Of a stretch of 64,000 nt of DNA, positions 11,675-23,800 are shown one piece after another. The stretch is taken from the NCBI GenBank assembly GCA_008921705.1, contig VFFE01008908.1, positions 2,161,657 to 2,225,656 on the forward strand, written 5' to 3'. The notes under the pieces were generated by a model, which searched no databases, was not told where the DNA came from, and saw nothing but the letters and a program-made list of their open reading frames with translations. The stretch comes from Burhinus oedicnemus (lineage: Eukaryota > Chordata > Aves > Charadriiformes > Burhinidae). How positions within the stretch are numbered: the first letter of the stretch is position 1; each line of letters opens with the position of its first letter. The translations under genes were made by a program, and so were the position numbers.

Positions 11675-13679
11675 CTTCAAGACAAAATCGTGCAGTAAAG
11701 TGCCATTAATATTCTTAAGGGTGAAGCTGTGGTGCTTATGTGAGTAACTGAGACATGCCTAAACCAAAGCACTACTGACCATATCCTTTCTGAGGTCAAA
11801 TTATAAACTGATACTTATACAGACCCCAATAGCTTCTATAGTTATAACAAGGAAGCTTCAACAAAAGGGAGAAAGTAGTAGATATTACAACTTTTAAACC
11901 ATTTTAAGGTATTTTCAAAACAATCTCAGTGTTTTCAATAGTACAGGCAAAGCAATGCAACACATAAAAGCAAGACAGTGAATGCCACTTATCAAGATGA
12001 CAGAGCACAGAATGACCAACGCCTCTAGGAAGTTGTGTGATAAGATCAGGGAAAAACAGAAGCAATCCTGCTTCCCTTGCAAGCATCTCTAGAAAGCACA
12101 TTCACATTTTCCTAGCAAATACCTTCATTTAAAGTGTTACCCCCACCACCTCCTTCGTTGAACAAAGTCTAAAATAAAACTGCTTTATTTTCTTTTGCTG
12201 ACAAAATCCTATAGGGAAAAAAAAGTTCATATTAAATAAAGATGTTTTCAAAGTCATAAGGAAAAGGAGAAGGTTTAGTTGAAAGTCATTTCAACTAAAG
12301 CTCAATCATTTTCCAGTGTCTGTGTTTCCAGTTAACTTTATTTTTTAAAAAAAGTTTCCCCAGGATGTGGCTGATCTGTAGAAAATAATTACTTGTCAAA
12401 AACAGGAGGAAGAGATGGAAATAAACACAAAAACTCATTTTGAAAGAAAAAGAAAAGAAAAAATTATCAATAGTTAGCATTAATCCATTATGAGACATTA
12501 TTTAGATGCACTGTTATTCAGAACACATAGTTTGAAATCTACCTCATATAGACCACCACACAAGAAACAGCTGCACAGATTTTTATCTGTGCCTGAAAAC
12601 AAGTCACATGTGTTACTCTGATTTTTTTTTTCCAGGACCAACAGAGGATTCAGAGAGGTGTTCACTATCTACTACTAAAGTTTTAATCAATAAGTTAATT
12701 ACTCTTTTAATCTATTTGACTATTTTGCATGTATTGATTTTTCTTCACTCTTTTTCATCAAAATCCTCTCGGCTGAAAATAACATTGATCAGATCTGCTG
12801 AAAATAACATTTAATCAGATCTAATCCAGCCATCTGTTAAAACATGAATCAAAAGTTACTAATTGCTTCTTCAGTTTTCAAAGTTCTGTATCTTAAATGT
12901 CATTTAAATTCATGAAGCAGCTAATAGAGCATCTGCCAGAGGGCGACAATACCTGTGTGCTTATGCCATCCACAGAAAAGAGTAATGATTTTTAGATAAT
13001 AGGACAACCAAAACGCACCTTCTCCCCCACCTTTCACTAACAGTAGCAGAAATCGAACAGCTGAAAAACCTTTACCAGGAGTTGGACGTACCCGTTAAAA
13101 TTAACTCCATCAAAACGATTAAACAAGACCAGGACTTAATTCAAACGCATTTTACCATGATCTTGCGGCTGGCAGCCGAGGGCCCCTGCAGTACTTGGGG
13201 CAGGGAACTGAACCCTACAGCAGGCGCAGGCCCGCAGCTCTCCTCGCTCTACCCCTGGGCAGCGCGTCCACAGTTTTCCACACACAACTGTGAGCGAGTG
13301 CCGGGTATTTCCAAGATGGTCCCTAATCGTGGAGACTGGGGGCTTCACCCACTTGCATGCGACACTGCTAGGAGTACAAGTTGAAAAGTAGCTTTTAGGG
13401 CGAGAAATGTAGCGCAAAGCACAAGCTTCACAGCGCGCACACCCAGCGGCGACGGCTGGGCCGGGGGAGAACCGGAGCGGCGCCGCACGGCCGCCAGGCT
13501 CACGGCCTCTCCGCGGCCCCGACACCCCCGTCCGGGGGCGGCTGTTGAAGCCAAAGGGAGACGAACCGAGGCGCACTCCCACCGCCCCTCAGCGCGGCGC
13601 CGGCCTCGGGCCTGCAGAGCCGGTAGCCGAGGCCACCGCGTCGCCTTGGCAACGGGCAGGCCCAGGCCCGCTCACTCAC
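11675..13679 (-). other. SLC25A26: SLC25A26 intron 1
   Basis: About 2.0 kb between the GTGAGT donor of exon 1 and the CTTGAAG acceptor of exon 2, phase 0. It starts in CpG-rich promoter sequence and becomes AT-rich below about 13,100. It carries a tandem duplication (12,773-12,823) and a weak CTCF-like core (CCAGAGGGCG, near 12,937). No other gene is visible. Confidence 0.88.
12773..12823 (+). repeat. Direct tandem duplication, 25-26 bp x 2
   Basis: Two adjacent copies, 12,773-12,797 and 12,798-12,823, each starting CTGAAAATAACATT and continuing to ATCAGATCT. They differ by a TA/G change in the middle and the last base. It is in SLC25A26 intron 1 and looks like a recent local duplication. 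Confidence 0.85.
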
Positions 13680-13712
13680 CGCCAAGGCCGCCCAGGACTC
13701 TCGCGGCTCCAT
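13680..13712 (-). CDS. SLC25A26: SLC25A26 coding exon 1 (mitochondrial S-adenosylmethionine carrier)
   Basis: First coding exon of the inner-membrane carrier that imports S-adenosylmethionine into mitochondria in exchange for S-adenosylhomocysteine, supplying methylation of mitochondrial RNA, DNA and proteins. Seen: an ATG at 13,712 (minus strand) opens 11 codons, MEPRESWAALA, followed directly by a consensus donor (GCG|GTGAGT). Joined in phase 0 to exon 2 it reads WAALA|AGGVAGV, matching the mammalian N-terminus (mammalian pattern VAALVAGGVAGV) at the same residue number. The exon lies inside a CpG island, as expected for a first exon. The reading frame is also open upstream to an ATG at 13,889, so a longer N-terminus is formally possible. 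I prefer 13,712 because it gives the family length exactly. This exon alone would be too short to call; the call rests on exons 2 and 3. Confidence 0.87.
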
Positions 13713-13838
13713 GCAGGGGTGGAGATACGGAGTGGCCACACGACACGGCGCAGCCCGACTCCCCCCACGACCGGACGGAACAGGACGGGACGGGACTAGA
13801 CCCCCCGCTGTAGCCGTGCCCCCGGCGTGCACACGGGC

Positions 13839-13850
13839 GCAGCCATGTTG
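13839..13850 (-). promoter_or_regulatory. YY1-type element
   Basis: On the minus strand (sense for SLC25A26) the sequence is CAACATGGCTGC. This fits the YY1 consensus CAANATGGCGGC with one mismatch. YY1 sites in this orientation commonly sit just downstream of the start site of TATA-less housekeeping promoters, so the start may lie slightly above 13,850. That placement is an inference. Confidence 0.5.
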
Positions 13851-13908
13851 CTGCCCCTGACCCGCGGTCAGGTGGGAGGGTGTCGTCACTGCGCCTGTGC
13901 AAGAGTGC

Positions 13909-13920
13909 CGCGCATGCGCA
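13909..13920. promoter_or_regulatory. NRF-1 binding site
   Basis: CGCGCATGCGCA matches the NRF-1 consensus YGCGCAYGCGCR at every position. NRF-1 is the main activator of nuclear genes for mitochondrial proteins, so its presence about 200 bp upstream of the ATG of a mitochondrial carrier is functionally coherent. Binding itself is inferred. Confidence 0.7.
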
Positions 13921-13975
13921 CGGCGGGCAGCGACGCCGCTGCCCCGACCTCCGCCCTTCCCTCTGCCCGTAGCGC

Positions 13976-13984
13976 GGGCGGGGC
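13976..13984 (+). promoter_or_regulatory. GC box (Sp1/KLF-type)
   Basis: GGGCGGGGC is a classical Sp1-family GC box, at the upstream edge of the CpG island and about 265 bp from the ATG. A second CCGCCC is at 13,951. Such boxes are frequent in GC-rich DNA, so function is only likely by position. Confidence 0.45.
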
Positions 13985-14040
13985 GCCGGGCCCTGAGTCT
14001 CGCACTGGAGTGCTGGCGCCGTAAGGGCCAAAGCGCTCCG

Positions 14041-14421
14041 CCGTTCTCGTTAAACGTTAATTAGTTCTTACTTAATGGTGATTTGCTGTAGGCAAGCAGC
14101 CGTGCGGCTCCGGAAAAGGGGGGAAGAGGCGCTTCCCGCGCCCCCCGAGGTGTGGCTAGGCCTGAGGTGCTGGTGGCCGCTGTGGTGGCCACTGTGGTTC
14201 CTTCCACCTGCAGCTACAGTTCGGTCTGACAGCAAAACCCAAGCGCACTGGAAGAAAACGCATTTTGAGGGGAAAACATTTCTGAGGTCGCTTGGGGTTT
14301 TTCCTCAGTTTGTGGTTGCAGTGCAAATGCCCGATGCATGGTCCTGCTGATGCCGTCCTGCGCAGGCCTTCCCTGGGCCATTCCCATGAATAGCAGTTTG
14401 GACCAACATGCAGGGAAACCA
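14041..14421. other. Flank between CpG island and CR1
   Basis: About 380 bp that stays moderately GC-rich to about 14,220 and then becomes ordinary. It may still belong to the upstream promoter of SLC25A26. No gene is visible. Confidence 0.5.
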
Positions 14422-14940
14422 ATAGAATCATAGAATCGTTTAGGTTGGAAAAGACCTTTAAGATCATCTAGTCCAACCATTGACCCTACTCTACCAGGTC
14501 TGCCACTAAACCATGTCTCCAAGCACCACATCTACAGGACTTTTAAACATACCTAGGGATGGTGACTCAACCACCTCCCCAGGCAGCCTGTTCCAATGTT
14601 TGATAACTCTTTCAGTGAAAAATCTCTTCCTAATGTCCATCCTAAACCTCCCCTGGCGCAACTTGAACCTGTTTCCTCTTGTCCTGTCGCCAGCTACTTG
14701 GGAGAAGAGACCAGCACCCATCTCACTACAACCTCCTTTCAGGTAGTTGTAGAGAGCAATAAGGTCTCCCCTCAACCTTCTCTTCTCCAGACTAAACAAT
14801 CCCAATTCCTTCAGCCGCTTCTCATAAGACGTTCTCCAGACCTCTCACCAGCTTTGTTGCCCTTCTCTGGACACGCTCCAGCACCTCAATGTCCCTCCTA
14901 TACTGTGGCGCCCAAAACTGAACACTCTTGGCCAGGGTCA
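14422..14940 (-). mobile_element. CR1 LINE fragment, 3' end (700 bp upstream of SLC25A26)
   Basis: About 520 bp, minus orientation. The 3' terminus starts with two copies of the CR1 octamer (AATAGAAT, CATAGAAT at 14,421-14,436), followed by the GTTTAGGTTGGAAAAGACCT segment. Minus-strand frames give [20 protein letters not shown], then a frameshift, then [20 protein letters not shown] and [14 protein letters not shown]. Homology fades just after [11 protein letters not shown] near 14,940. Its sequence differs clearly from the copies at 17.3 and 59.1 kb, suggesting another subfamily. It lies about 400 bp beyond the CpG island. Confidence 0.95.
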
Positions 14941-17342
14941 TCTCTCCTGCCAGTTCCCAGGAAGTGTGTTCATTCCCTCTGGAAAAGAAAATGCTATTTT
15001 TCACCCCTGTCCCATCAGAGACGCCTTTGAGTTTTGTATTTGTGTCTCTGAGGCCTCTACCTCTCTCCACAAAGGGCATTCAAATCCGCAGTGGTTTCAA
15101 AAGTTGCAAAGAGGATTTTGGCACAGAGTTCTCACATAATCCTCACCCAGCATGAAAGCACACTTAAAATTACAGGAAATACAATTCTAGGAGAGGGAGA
15201 AGGGGTAAATGTTGGAGAGCACTATAGTGCATGCAGAGCTGGAAAATCAGCAGGTTTCAATCCCAGATTTCCTTGGCTGCGAACACATCACTTGGGAAGA
15301 CTTTGGATGTAGCAGCAGAGGATGTGACAGACACCTCACATTCTCAGCGTTGGTAACTGCCTTCAGGCAGCTCAGCTCTTCATCTAAGGGTGTTGCAGGT
15401 GAGAAGCACCATGCTGTCCTGGCCTGTCTGCCCTCAGCAGCATAATGATTGACATCAAAGTGGAGTTGCCAACTCCAGCAAATTTATTACAGCTCTCCTG
15501 CAACGATGTGGTTTTTTCTGAACTGCCTCAGTCCCCAGAGAGAGGCGATGTTAAAGCAGTCTTCGTTTAATTTAGTCTTCATTTTCATTTGAGTGAAATG
15601 CTCAAACCTCTGCAGGCAAAAATAGAAAGAAACTGAATGTATTATATTTCTCAACCTCCTTTGATTTTTAAGGCAGCTCCTTGGTTTTCTGGTTCTAACT
15701 TACAATTTTTACAATAATCTGGTGGGTTATCAGTACTTTATTTTAATTAAGGCTTTGTTGTATTTATCGAGGATCACTTCTTGATTTCATATCAGAATAC
15801 GGTCAAACAAGTGGACTTCTTTGACATTACTAGCACACCTGTCCCCAGTATGGCTGTCTGACCACCTTTCCTCCAAAGCCCGCAATGTGTGTGAAGCCTA
15901 AGGCAGGCCAGTTTTCTGTCCTAGGAATTAATTCCTAACAACTGTGGTTCTGATTCCTGGAAGAAGCAGGAGCCACAGTAACGTATTTCAGCCGTAATAT
16001 AGTGAAGACTGGACTGTGAGCAGTTATTATAGTAACACCCAGCAGAGTATCTGGCTTTCTGAAAAAACCCTGCTATTTAGACAGAAATAAAAATGATCTG
16101 AAATCTACCTGTTCCAGCTGGTGTTCTGGTAAGTGGCTAAATAAACACAAAAGCTGAAAGTTCCTCAGTTTCCAAGGCCACGTCTGTCATCAAATTAGGT
16201 CCTTTGGAGCAACATTGAGGGAAAAATCAGACATCTGCAGTAAATGAAGCATGCTTTTAGAGTTACTGCTATCCCCATACAACCCACTGATGGCAGCACT
16301 TAAAATGAGACTGTATTCCCCAAGCGTGCCAGGAGGTCTCTTGATGTAAAGGTTCTTGGGGTCATAGCAAGCATTTTTCACATTGTTCAGTGCTAAGCTT
16401 TCAGATACACTCAGTGGCAGTGACTCTTTTATTTATCACCTTCTGTCAGAAGAACTGCTGCTGCATTAGAGAGGTCATAACCTCCTATTCTTCCAAGCCA
16501 CTGTCCTGTCTTAAAATGAACAAGTTCTGCTTAATGCCACAGGCCAAACATTAATCTTTGTGCTAAGTCCTTCAATGGACTCCCCCTGAGCTTGCAGAGT
16601 AAGTTGAGTGAAGAAAGAGATCCATTTTCTTGCATCCTTTCTTCCTTGCAAGAAATCGCCGCAGGTGCTCGCCAGCATCTCCACTGCAAGTGAAGAAGAT
16701 GGGCTGAGCAGAAAAACCTAGCACAGGCAAAGGAAGTGTCTGACTGCACCTGAATGATGGATGTTTGTGGTCCCATACCTTCGCTCAGCCCTGTTTTCAG
16801 CTCATTCATGGTCCCGTACCTTCTCCCAAGTCTGCTTCCAGCTGTGGATGAAGCTCAGGGGCTGGAGGGTGAGCTGGGGAGGCTGACAAACAGGTGATTT
16901 TCCCAGGCACTGTGGGTGCAATGCCCCGTAGTAGAGGAGAGAATAGACAGTTGTGTCCATGCTGCTGCCAGCCCTGGAGCAGCCCTGAAGCAGCTTGGTG
17001 GCCACTGAATTTTTGCTCAGCCCCTGCTTTCATCTCCTTTTTCATTCCCTGCTCCTCTCTCTCTCTGCCCTTCCCTGCCCATGGCTGCAGGCTGGTAAGA
17101 CTGCTTTTAAAAATGACCATTATGCCTACAGTACCTCACCTGCTTTCCTCAGCCTTTGCAGCACATAAAAGCCTTGGCAAGAGATGAAACACCTTTTAAT
17201 TTCAGTATAAAGAACATATTGCATCTATGGATGCACTGAGTGGGATATGAGCTGCCAACAACATAGCCATCCTCTAGCTTATACTCTGCAAAAAAGAGAG
17301 ATCATAGGGAATTAATATCAACCACCGATGAGTCTTCTTTGT
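14941..17342. other. Intergenic, no gene seen
   Basis: About 2.4 kb of unique DNA between two CR1 fragments. Only short, unrelated open frames on both strands; no splice-flanked conserved segment and no repeat that I recognise. Confidence 0.6.
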
Positions 17343-17848
17343 CATAGAATACCAGGTTGGAAGGGACCTCAAGGATCATCTAGTCCAGCCTTTCTTGGCA
17401 AAAGCACGGTCTAGACAAGATGGCCCAGCACCCTGTCCAGCTGAATCTTAAAAGCATCCAATGATGGGGAATCCAGCACTTCCCTGGGAAGATTATTCCA
17501 ATGGCTGATTGTTCTCATTGTGAAAATTTTTCTTCTTGGGTCCAATCGAAATCTCCCCAGAAGTAACTTGTACCTATTACCATTCGTCTTTTCCATGTGA
17601 CTCCTTGTAAAAAGGGAGTCTCCATCTTCTTTGTAGCCACCCTTTAAACACTGGAACATGGTGACAAGGTCTCCCCTAAGCCTTCTTTTCTCAAGGCTGA
17701 ACAAACACAATTCTCTCAGCCTTTCTTCATATGGCAGGCTTCCCAGTCCTTTGATCATCTTTGTGGCCCTTCTCTGGACCCTCGCCAGCCTGTCCACAGC
17801 TTTTTTGTATAGCAGGGACCAAAACTGAACGCAGTATTCCAGGGCTAC
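17343..17848 (-). mobile_element. CR1 LINE fragment, 3' end
   Basis: About 505 bp, minus orientation, from CATAGAATACCAGGTTGG at 17,343 to a truncated 5' edge near 17,848. One minus-strand frame (17,411-17,797) is open for 128 codons and encodes the last part of ORF2: [54 protein letters not shown]. By eye only about a dozen mismatches separate its first 185 bp from the copy at 59.1 kb, so both belong to the same subfamily. The frame stays open only because the fragment is short. Confidence 0.95.
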
Positions 17849-20800
17849 TTAAGCACCATTTTGAATCAATTTCACATTATTAATTCTTCCACTGGTACAA
17901 CAATGCTCATGTACAAAAGTGCCTGTATGTGTATATGTATGCGTGTCTATATGCTTGTTCACGTGTATTTCCCTCCCCAGTCTCTAGCTCCTATAGGATG
18001 TCTGACACCAGCACCAGAAGATATATTGATCTGGTCATAACATCTTAAGGCTGCTGAAGAGCAGATGTTAAAAACAGACTTCTTGGCATATATCAGCCCC
18101 TGGCGATATCGGTCGCACACATGTTCCAGTTTATTTATTAAAGCAATTGCTCTCCTCATTCCATTTATTATCTTTCTCCTGGGCAATTCAGGCACATCGG
18201 AGCCAACCCCTTCCAGTCAGTCAGCCCTTCTTGGATCATCATTTTTGCTTCAGCTCGGACAACACCCTGCAACTCTTCCTTCCTGAGAAACCGGGCCCGT
18301 TCCACTGTTCTTAAAAGCAGATGGAAATTTACCAGCTGCAAAAATTTATCCTGGCATAAATATAGTGAAAATAAAGACTCAGGGATCCCTTTAATTTGAT
18401 ACTAAGCAGATACATAATGCGGCCAGGAAGGCCATCTGGAGAGGGAATTTCAATGATACGGTCACATGCAGCGCCCAAGAGGCTGTGACGCACCACAGGA
18501 GCACAGCGTGGTGGAGGGGGCCTGTTAATTCAGAGATTAGGAAGAAAACATAACCCTTTGGCCATCAAAAACTTGTTTGTCCCGTTTTATTACAAATGGC
18601 TGCAGAACAGTGAAATTAGGGCAGAGCAAAGGGCCTTCCCTAAGACCACAGCAGTTCATAGGAGAGCAGTGTGCCTCCACACACTGGAAAGGTTTGACAC
18701 TGGTCCTTCTCCAGGAGATGGTGTTGTCACCAGCCTCCTTAAACACCTGACGTGCGCAGACGAAGGCGAGGGCTCCTGCCATACTCTTGCAGAAGCACAG
18801 GCTTATGTTCTGCAGTTTATTTCTGCCAGGGGTAGGGCAGCAATGCTGTTGTCCACAGCTTCAGCGTAGTAAAATCCAAGAGGCCCCCTGACACCAAGTG
18901 GCCAGGGGCTCTTGTGCAAGGAAGCAGAGTCCCGTGCCCAGTACTCACCCCCCAGGACTGGTATTTGCTTCCAGTAGCCACCCATTGCCTGCTGCCCCAT
19001 AGCCCCTCTGCACGCCCAGTAGCTGTGCTGCAGACCTCTACCCACTTCCCTCGCTGTTGCGTGTGCTTCTGGAGCTGCCTCCTTCAGAAAAATGAAAATG
19101 AATTTAATGTTATCCTAACATCTAGCCAGCAGTGGACAGCTGGGCCTGGACGGGCAGCAGTTTTTCCAGCCTCTCATTTTGTAAGTCTTCTTTTTGCTGC
19201 CTTAACCTTCCTGCAAACTACAGGGAAGGCTGGTTTAATGTGGATTTTAGATAATTTTTTGCCACTCAGACTCCATCAGCTCCCCCTCGCGCTTACAGTA
19301 GCTGTCCCTGTTCTTAAGAAATCTAGCAGGTTTTAGAAGTTTTGCTGAAATACTAATTGCAGTAAATTTTTATGGAAGCAGATGGAGGAACCAGACAGCC
19401 AGAGATTTAATAACTCCTTTGAGTACTTAGCAACAGAAACACTAGTCCCCAAATTCATTAAGGAAAAAAAGTGATTAATGAAGATGTAGATTTTGCATAA
19501 TGATAGAAAGCCTTAAACTGTACAACTTTCTGATGATCCTCATTTATTCTGCCTTATTGGCTGCCTGGACAATTGGAGATGAATGGTCTGGGAAAGACAG
19601 AAAACGAGCATTTTAACTACTGGGTAAAGTAAGTGAAATAACAATCCAGTGTCAATGTAGTGACCTTTTCCATGTGAACACGTCTTCCAGAGGCTCTCTG
19701 CAGTTAGTCTTACAGCACAGCTGAGTTAATCTAATATTTCCATTTAGCACATGCGAGAAATGGAGGAAAATCTTAATTATGCCTGTGTTTGTGGTTATAG
19801 TCCAAACCCCTGACACTGGAATCACTCACATCTGTTCTCAGCTCATTTTGTGGGCTGATGCAATCACTTAGTTGACTCAGGAAGTACAGTTAAGAAAAAG
19901 TCTGCAATGGGATGGCCCTAAGCTGCCCAGACAGTTGTGCATTACCAAACGGTCCCAGAGGAGCATCCCTAACATCCCCACTGAGCGGCTGGAACCGGGA
20001 CACCAGGGTTCCTTTGGCCACCAAATTGCTTCACTCATTCCCCTGGTGATTTAGTGCCTTCCTCTGTTTAAAAAAGAGGATTAACAGACCTAGTCTCTTC
20101 CAAAGGCTGCAGCCAATGTTCATGAAACACGGGGTGGGTTGTCCCCTCCTAGGAGAAGGAGTGGGCGCAACATTAGTGCTGGACCCACTGTCCCTCCCCT
20201 TCCAACCAGTGTGGACCAGCAGGAGACCAAGGCCATTCTGGTGAAGGCCCAGCATGAGCCCGCAGGCCACCCTGTTGCACCTTTGTAAGGAAAGACTCAA
20301 TTAAAACTGGATTTCCTTGAATTTCATGTTTTTGAAGAGCTGGACACGTTGACCCCTCCCTGTTCAATGGGGATGGATAAATCCTTCATCCCAATGCCAT
20401 GGCCCAGCAGTGCCCTGCAGCGGTGGTGGCCCTGGCTCCTGGGAGAAGCGTGCGGCTCTGGCTGAAGGATGACCCTCACCTTCAATGCTCAGCTCCCTGG
20501 CAGAAGTAAATTGCAATTGTTTCCATACAGACAAGGAGCAATATTTTAGGAAATTAGTTCATTGCCAGCTGTTTGCTCAGCTCAGATTTTTTATCAGCTA
20601 AATTCCTTCACTGGCTCGCAGGGAGCACAGTTGATGGGAAGTGCTTGCAATGACATATAGAGCAGCCACCGTGGCTGAAACAACCCACCTATTGGGAGAT
20701 GCCGCTGAAGAAAGGAGCTTAAGGGTTTATTTGAACAGCTGAACTTCAGCATGTAAAGTACAGCTATTTTTTAAATGTAAACTGTAAAAATAAAGTTTGC

Positions 20801-23800
20801 TTTAAAAAACGCGCTGTGTGCTTGGTGCTGTGTACTTGATACAATTCATTTTTAGTATCATTTAATTCAGGGAAAAATCTTTCTCAATCTGTTTTAGCTA
20901 CTCAGAGAAGGACAATGAAACAAAAGTACATGGATGACAGTGCCACTTGAGAGGGAGGAGAGGGCTGGAGGGAGTTCAGACTCTCATAAGGACGAGCTGC
21001 TGGGGCACACGTTGCCTCCCCCAAAACCTGCACATCCCTTTTTTGCCACCACTCCACACTGCAGCCTATGTCTTGTAAGACCACACGAAGTCCTGCTTAA
21101 TTTTCCCTTTCTGCAGGGCCAGGGACAGCAGCGAAGTGGATGGAGGTGACTACGCCATGGAGAGTCTCATCCCTAAATCCAAACCAGAGACAGGGTGTGT
21201 GTGCTACCCTGTCCCTAGGGAGGAGGTCAGCAGTAAGGGAGGAAGGCTGCCTAACCTCAGTCTTCCTTTTCCATTTTCTAGTAACTGAGTCACCGATTGC
21301 AAGTCAAACCCACAGCGATGCCCCCGGAGGGAAGTGAAACAGCAGCTCCAAAAGAGCAGGGAATGGGGCTTTGTCCACACCCAGCTCCACTTGGCAGGTT
21401 GTCCATACAGCACAGAGGTCTGCTCGCAAAGCCCAAACTACGCAGCATTATTTGTATGGGTGAGTGGCTCTGACAGCTTGGTAGCTCCACTACCTCTTTC
21501 TAGAAGACTCACCATGCCACCAGCAAGCCAAGGTCTCTGTGGGGACACATGTAGCTCTTCCACTGGCTGAGGACCCATCGGCCAGTGTTGCCCAGCCAAG
21601 CTATCAGTGCCCTGCAGACCTGGCTCTCCTCTGTCATGTACTGCTGTTGGATGCTCACTTGAAGTCCTAGTCCAGCACACGTCGTATCTGTATGCAATGC
21701 TTGATTTTTGGATTATAATCAAGCACAAGAGGTAACTAAAACATTTGTAGGCTGAAATGTTGGACTAAGGCGTTAATAGTCAAACAAGACTGGGATTACA
21801 GTGATATGAAAGTGCAATAAAACAGGATCCTGGGAGTCTCAGTAGTGCCTAAAAATGTTCAGGTTCGTAAATCCTGTCAACTGCAGAGACTTAACCTTCT
21901 TGGGCATTTTAGATTATCCCTAGAGGCACCTATGTGCATCTCTGGGCACCCAGAGCCCTGGACCATTGCTGTAACAGCCACTGAATTCAGCAGCCAAGTC
22001 CAAGCCCAACAGTCAGGATGTGATTTGCCGTTGCAAAAAGGTGTCCTTTTATCCCGATACCACATGACACCCCTGGACAGCCACGTGGCTGCTCTGCGTG
22101 AGGCTCCCACTGCCTTCTCCCTCCGTGCACCTCTAAATCTCTACTGCGGTACTTCAGTGTCATCTCAGTCCTGGCTGTGAGACATTTTACATGTTTTCTT
22201 TCACATTGTGGAGCACAACCCTTTGGTGAGAGGCAGCCAAGAGGTTCTTCCCAGGAACAGCGGAAGGAGGCTGATGACAAGAAATTCTTGTTCACCCTTC
22301 TGTGACTTTCCAGGGCCCTCTTCCTTTTCCTTCTGTTTTGCAGCAAGAGAGATTTGCCAGCTCTTCTCCTCTCAATAGGATTATCGGAGCTGGCTTCCTA
22401 TGTGAAGGTTCCCAACGGTGAAAGTTTCTGATCATTTCTTCATATCGTGCCATCGTGAGACGCATTGCCATTCCCAGCCGATAACCTATCATTCTTACTT
22501 TGTTGCAGAAAAGCCATTATCTAAGGGAAACACAAAAGCATGGGAACACAGGCTGTTTGTATATGGGGAAGGAGAAGCGTATGACATGTGAATTTGCCAG
22601 ATGTTACCACTCTGAATCTTATTAAAATATGCCCTATACTGACCACAGCTGCTTTATCTGTACACGGAAGGAGTCAGAAGATAAGAGGCATTTTTACTGA
22701 CAGCGCTGTGATGGCCTGACCAGGCAGCCTGGGAGCAATTCCCTGACACAGCGTCACAATTTCTTGAAAACGTACAGGCTGTTGACCTGGGTTTGTGTAG
22801 TCCTGACCACTGCTTCGTTTGACAGTATCCTTCCTTCACATCTATTCACACTGAAACTCTTTTCCAGAAAATTACACCAGCTCCCAATGTATATGTTTGG
22901 TTTATAAAGGGACCTGACTTTTGTCCAGCTCAGATGGTGCTTCAAGGCAAGTTTTAACGCTCTTCTTGACAGTATCTTGTTTGTCTGGTTGGAAATATTC
23001 GAAGTGATCCAAAATTACATACTGTTGCTTAAAAAACTATTCTGTATATATTTATTTCACATATATTTTGGCTTTAGAGGAGGCTGTTTCAATTCTCCAT
23101 CCCCCCCTTCCCTCAGTCCCTCACACTTAGAAGTGCTCTGGGGCACGCTGTGGGGATGGAGAGGCGTAGAAAGGCTCGAGCTCAGCCTGCCTACACTTTG
23201 AGCAGGCTTGACCCATGCTAGGTCAGATGCAGAAGACTGAGAGCCGTGTCAGCTGCTCCTCCATGGCCACTCCTAAGGCAGTACTTTATTGTGCACAGCA
23301 CCCAGTCAACAAGTAGGGAGAATCAATCTTCGTCCATCCTCCTCCCTTTCCCATCCCAGGGCTCGTGATGCTCTCCAGAAATGGTACATGTCTACCGCCA
23401 GGATCTGGGTCAGATCTACCCATCTTTTTTAATGCAGCTGCAAGTTCAGCTGCCTCTTCTAGACAAGCCAACTCCTCTGCAGAGCGCTCACCTTTCTGGT
23501 GCAGGCAGGGCCCATGCAGCTGCCTGCGGGCAAGATGTGCCGGCTCCTGCTTGGAGATGCCAACAGAGCTCTGCGTTCAGCCCCTGCCTGAAGCGCCTCC
23601 AGGGCAGATATTGCAGGTGCCAGACCTCCAGCATCCAAGTCTCTTTTCTTTTGCGGGGGAAAATCTGAATCTCCGATGCTAAGACTTGAGTCCAAGCTCT
23701 TCTGAAGTCTGCAAAGCCAGAGAGTGCCCTTAAGTGGTGCCTGTTTATTCCTTATTGCCTTTTATTCTTTACAGGAAACAATATGGGGAGGCTGTGCCAG

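Larger units (their letters stand above)
13430..14030 (-). promoter_or_regulatory. SLC25A26: CpG-island promoter of SLC25A26
   Basis: A roughly 600 bp block very rich in G+C with many CpG dinucleotides, standing out sharply from the AT-rich DNA on both sides (below about 13,400 and above about 14,050). It spans coding exon 1 and the sequence upstream of it. No TATA box is visible. It holds a perfect NRF-1 palindrome, a YY1-type site and a GC box, all 130-310 bp upstream of the ATG. CpG-island promoters often start transcription both ways, but I see no supported gene on the plus strand. The transcription start cannot be placed from sequence alone. Confidence 0.85.

Noticed and set aside
11372..11698. 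108-codon plus-strand frame
   Set aside because: It is the antisense shadow of SLC25A26 exon 2.
13136..14031. Several long frames across the CpG island on both strands
   Set aside because: Arg/Gly/Pro/Ala-rich translations typical of CpG-island DNA. Only the 33 nt of SLC25A26 exon 1 is supported.
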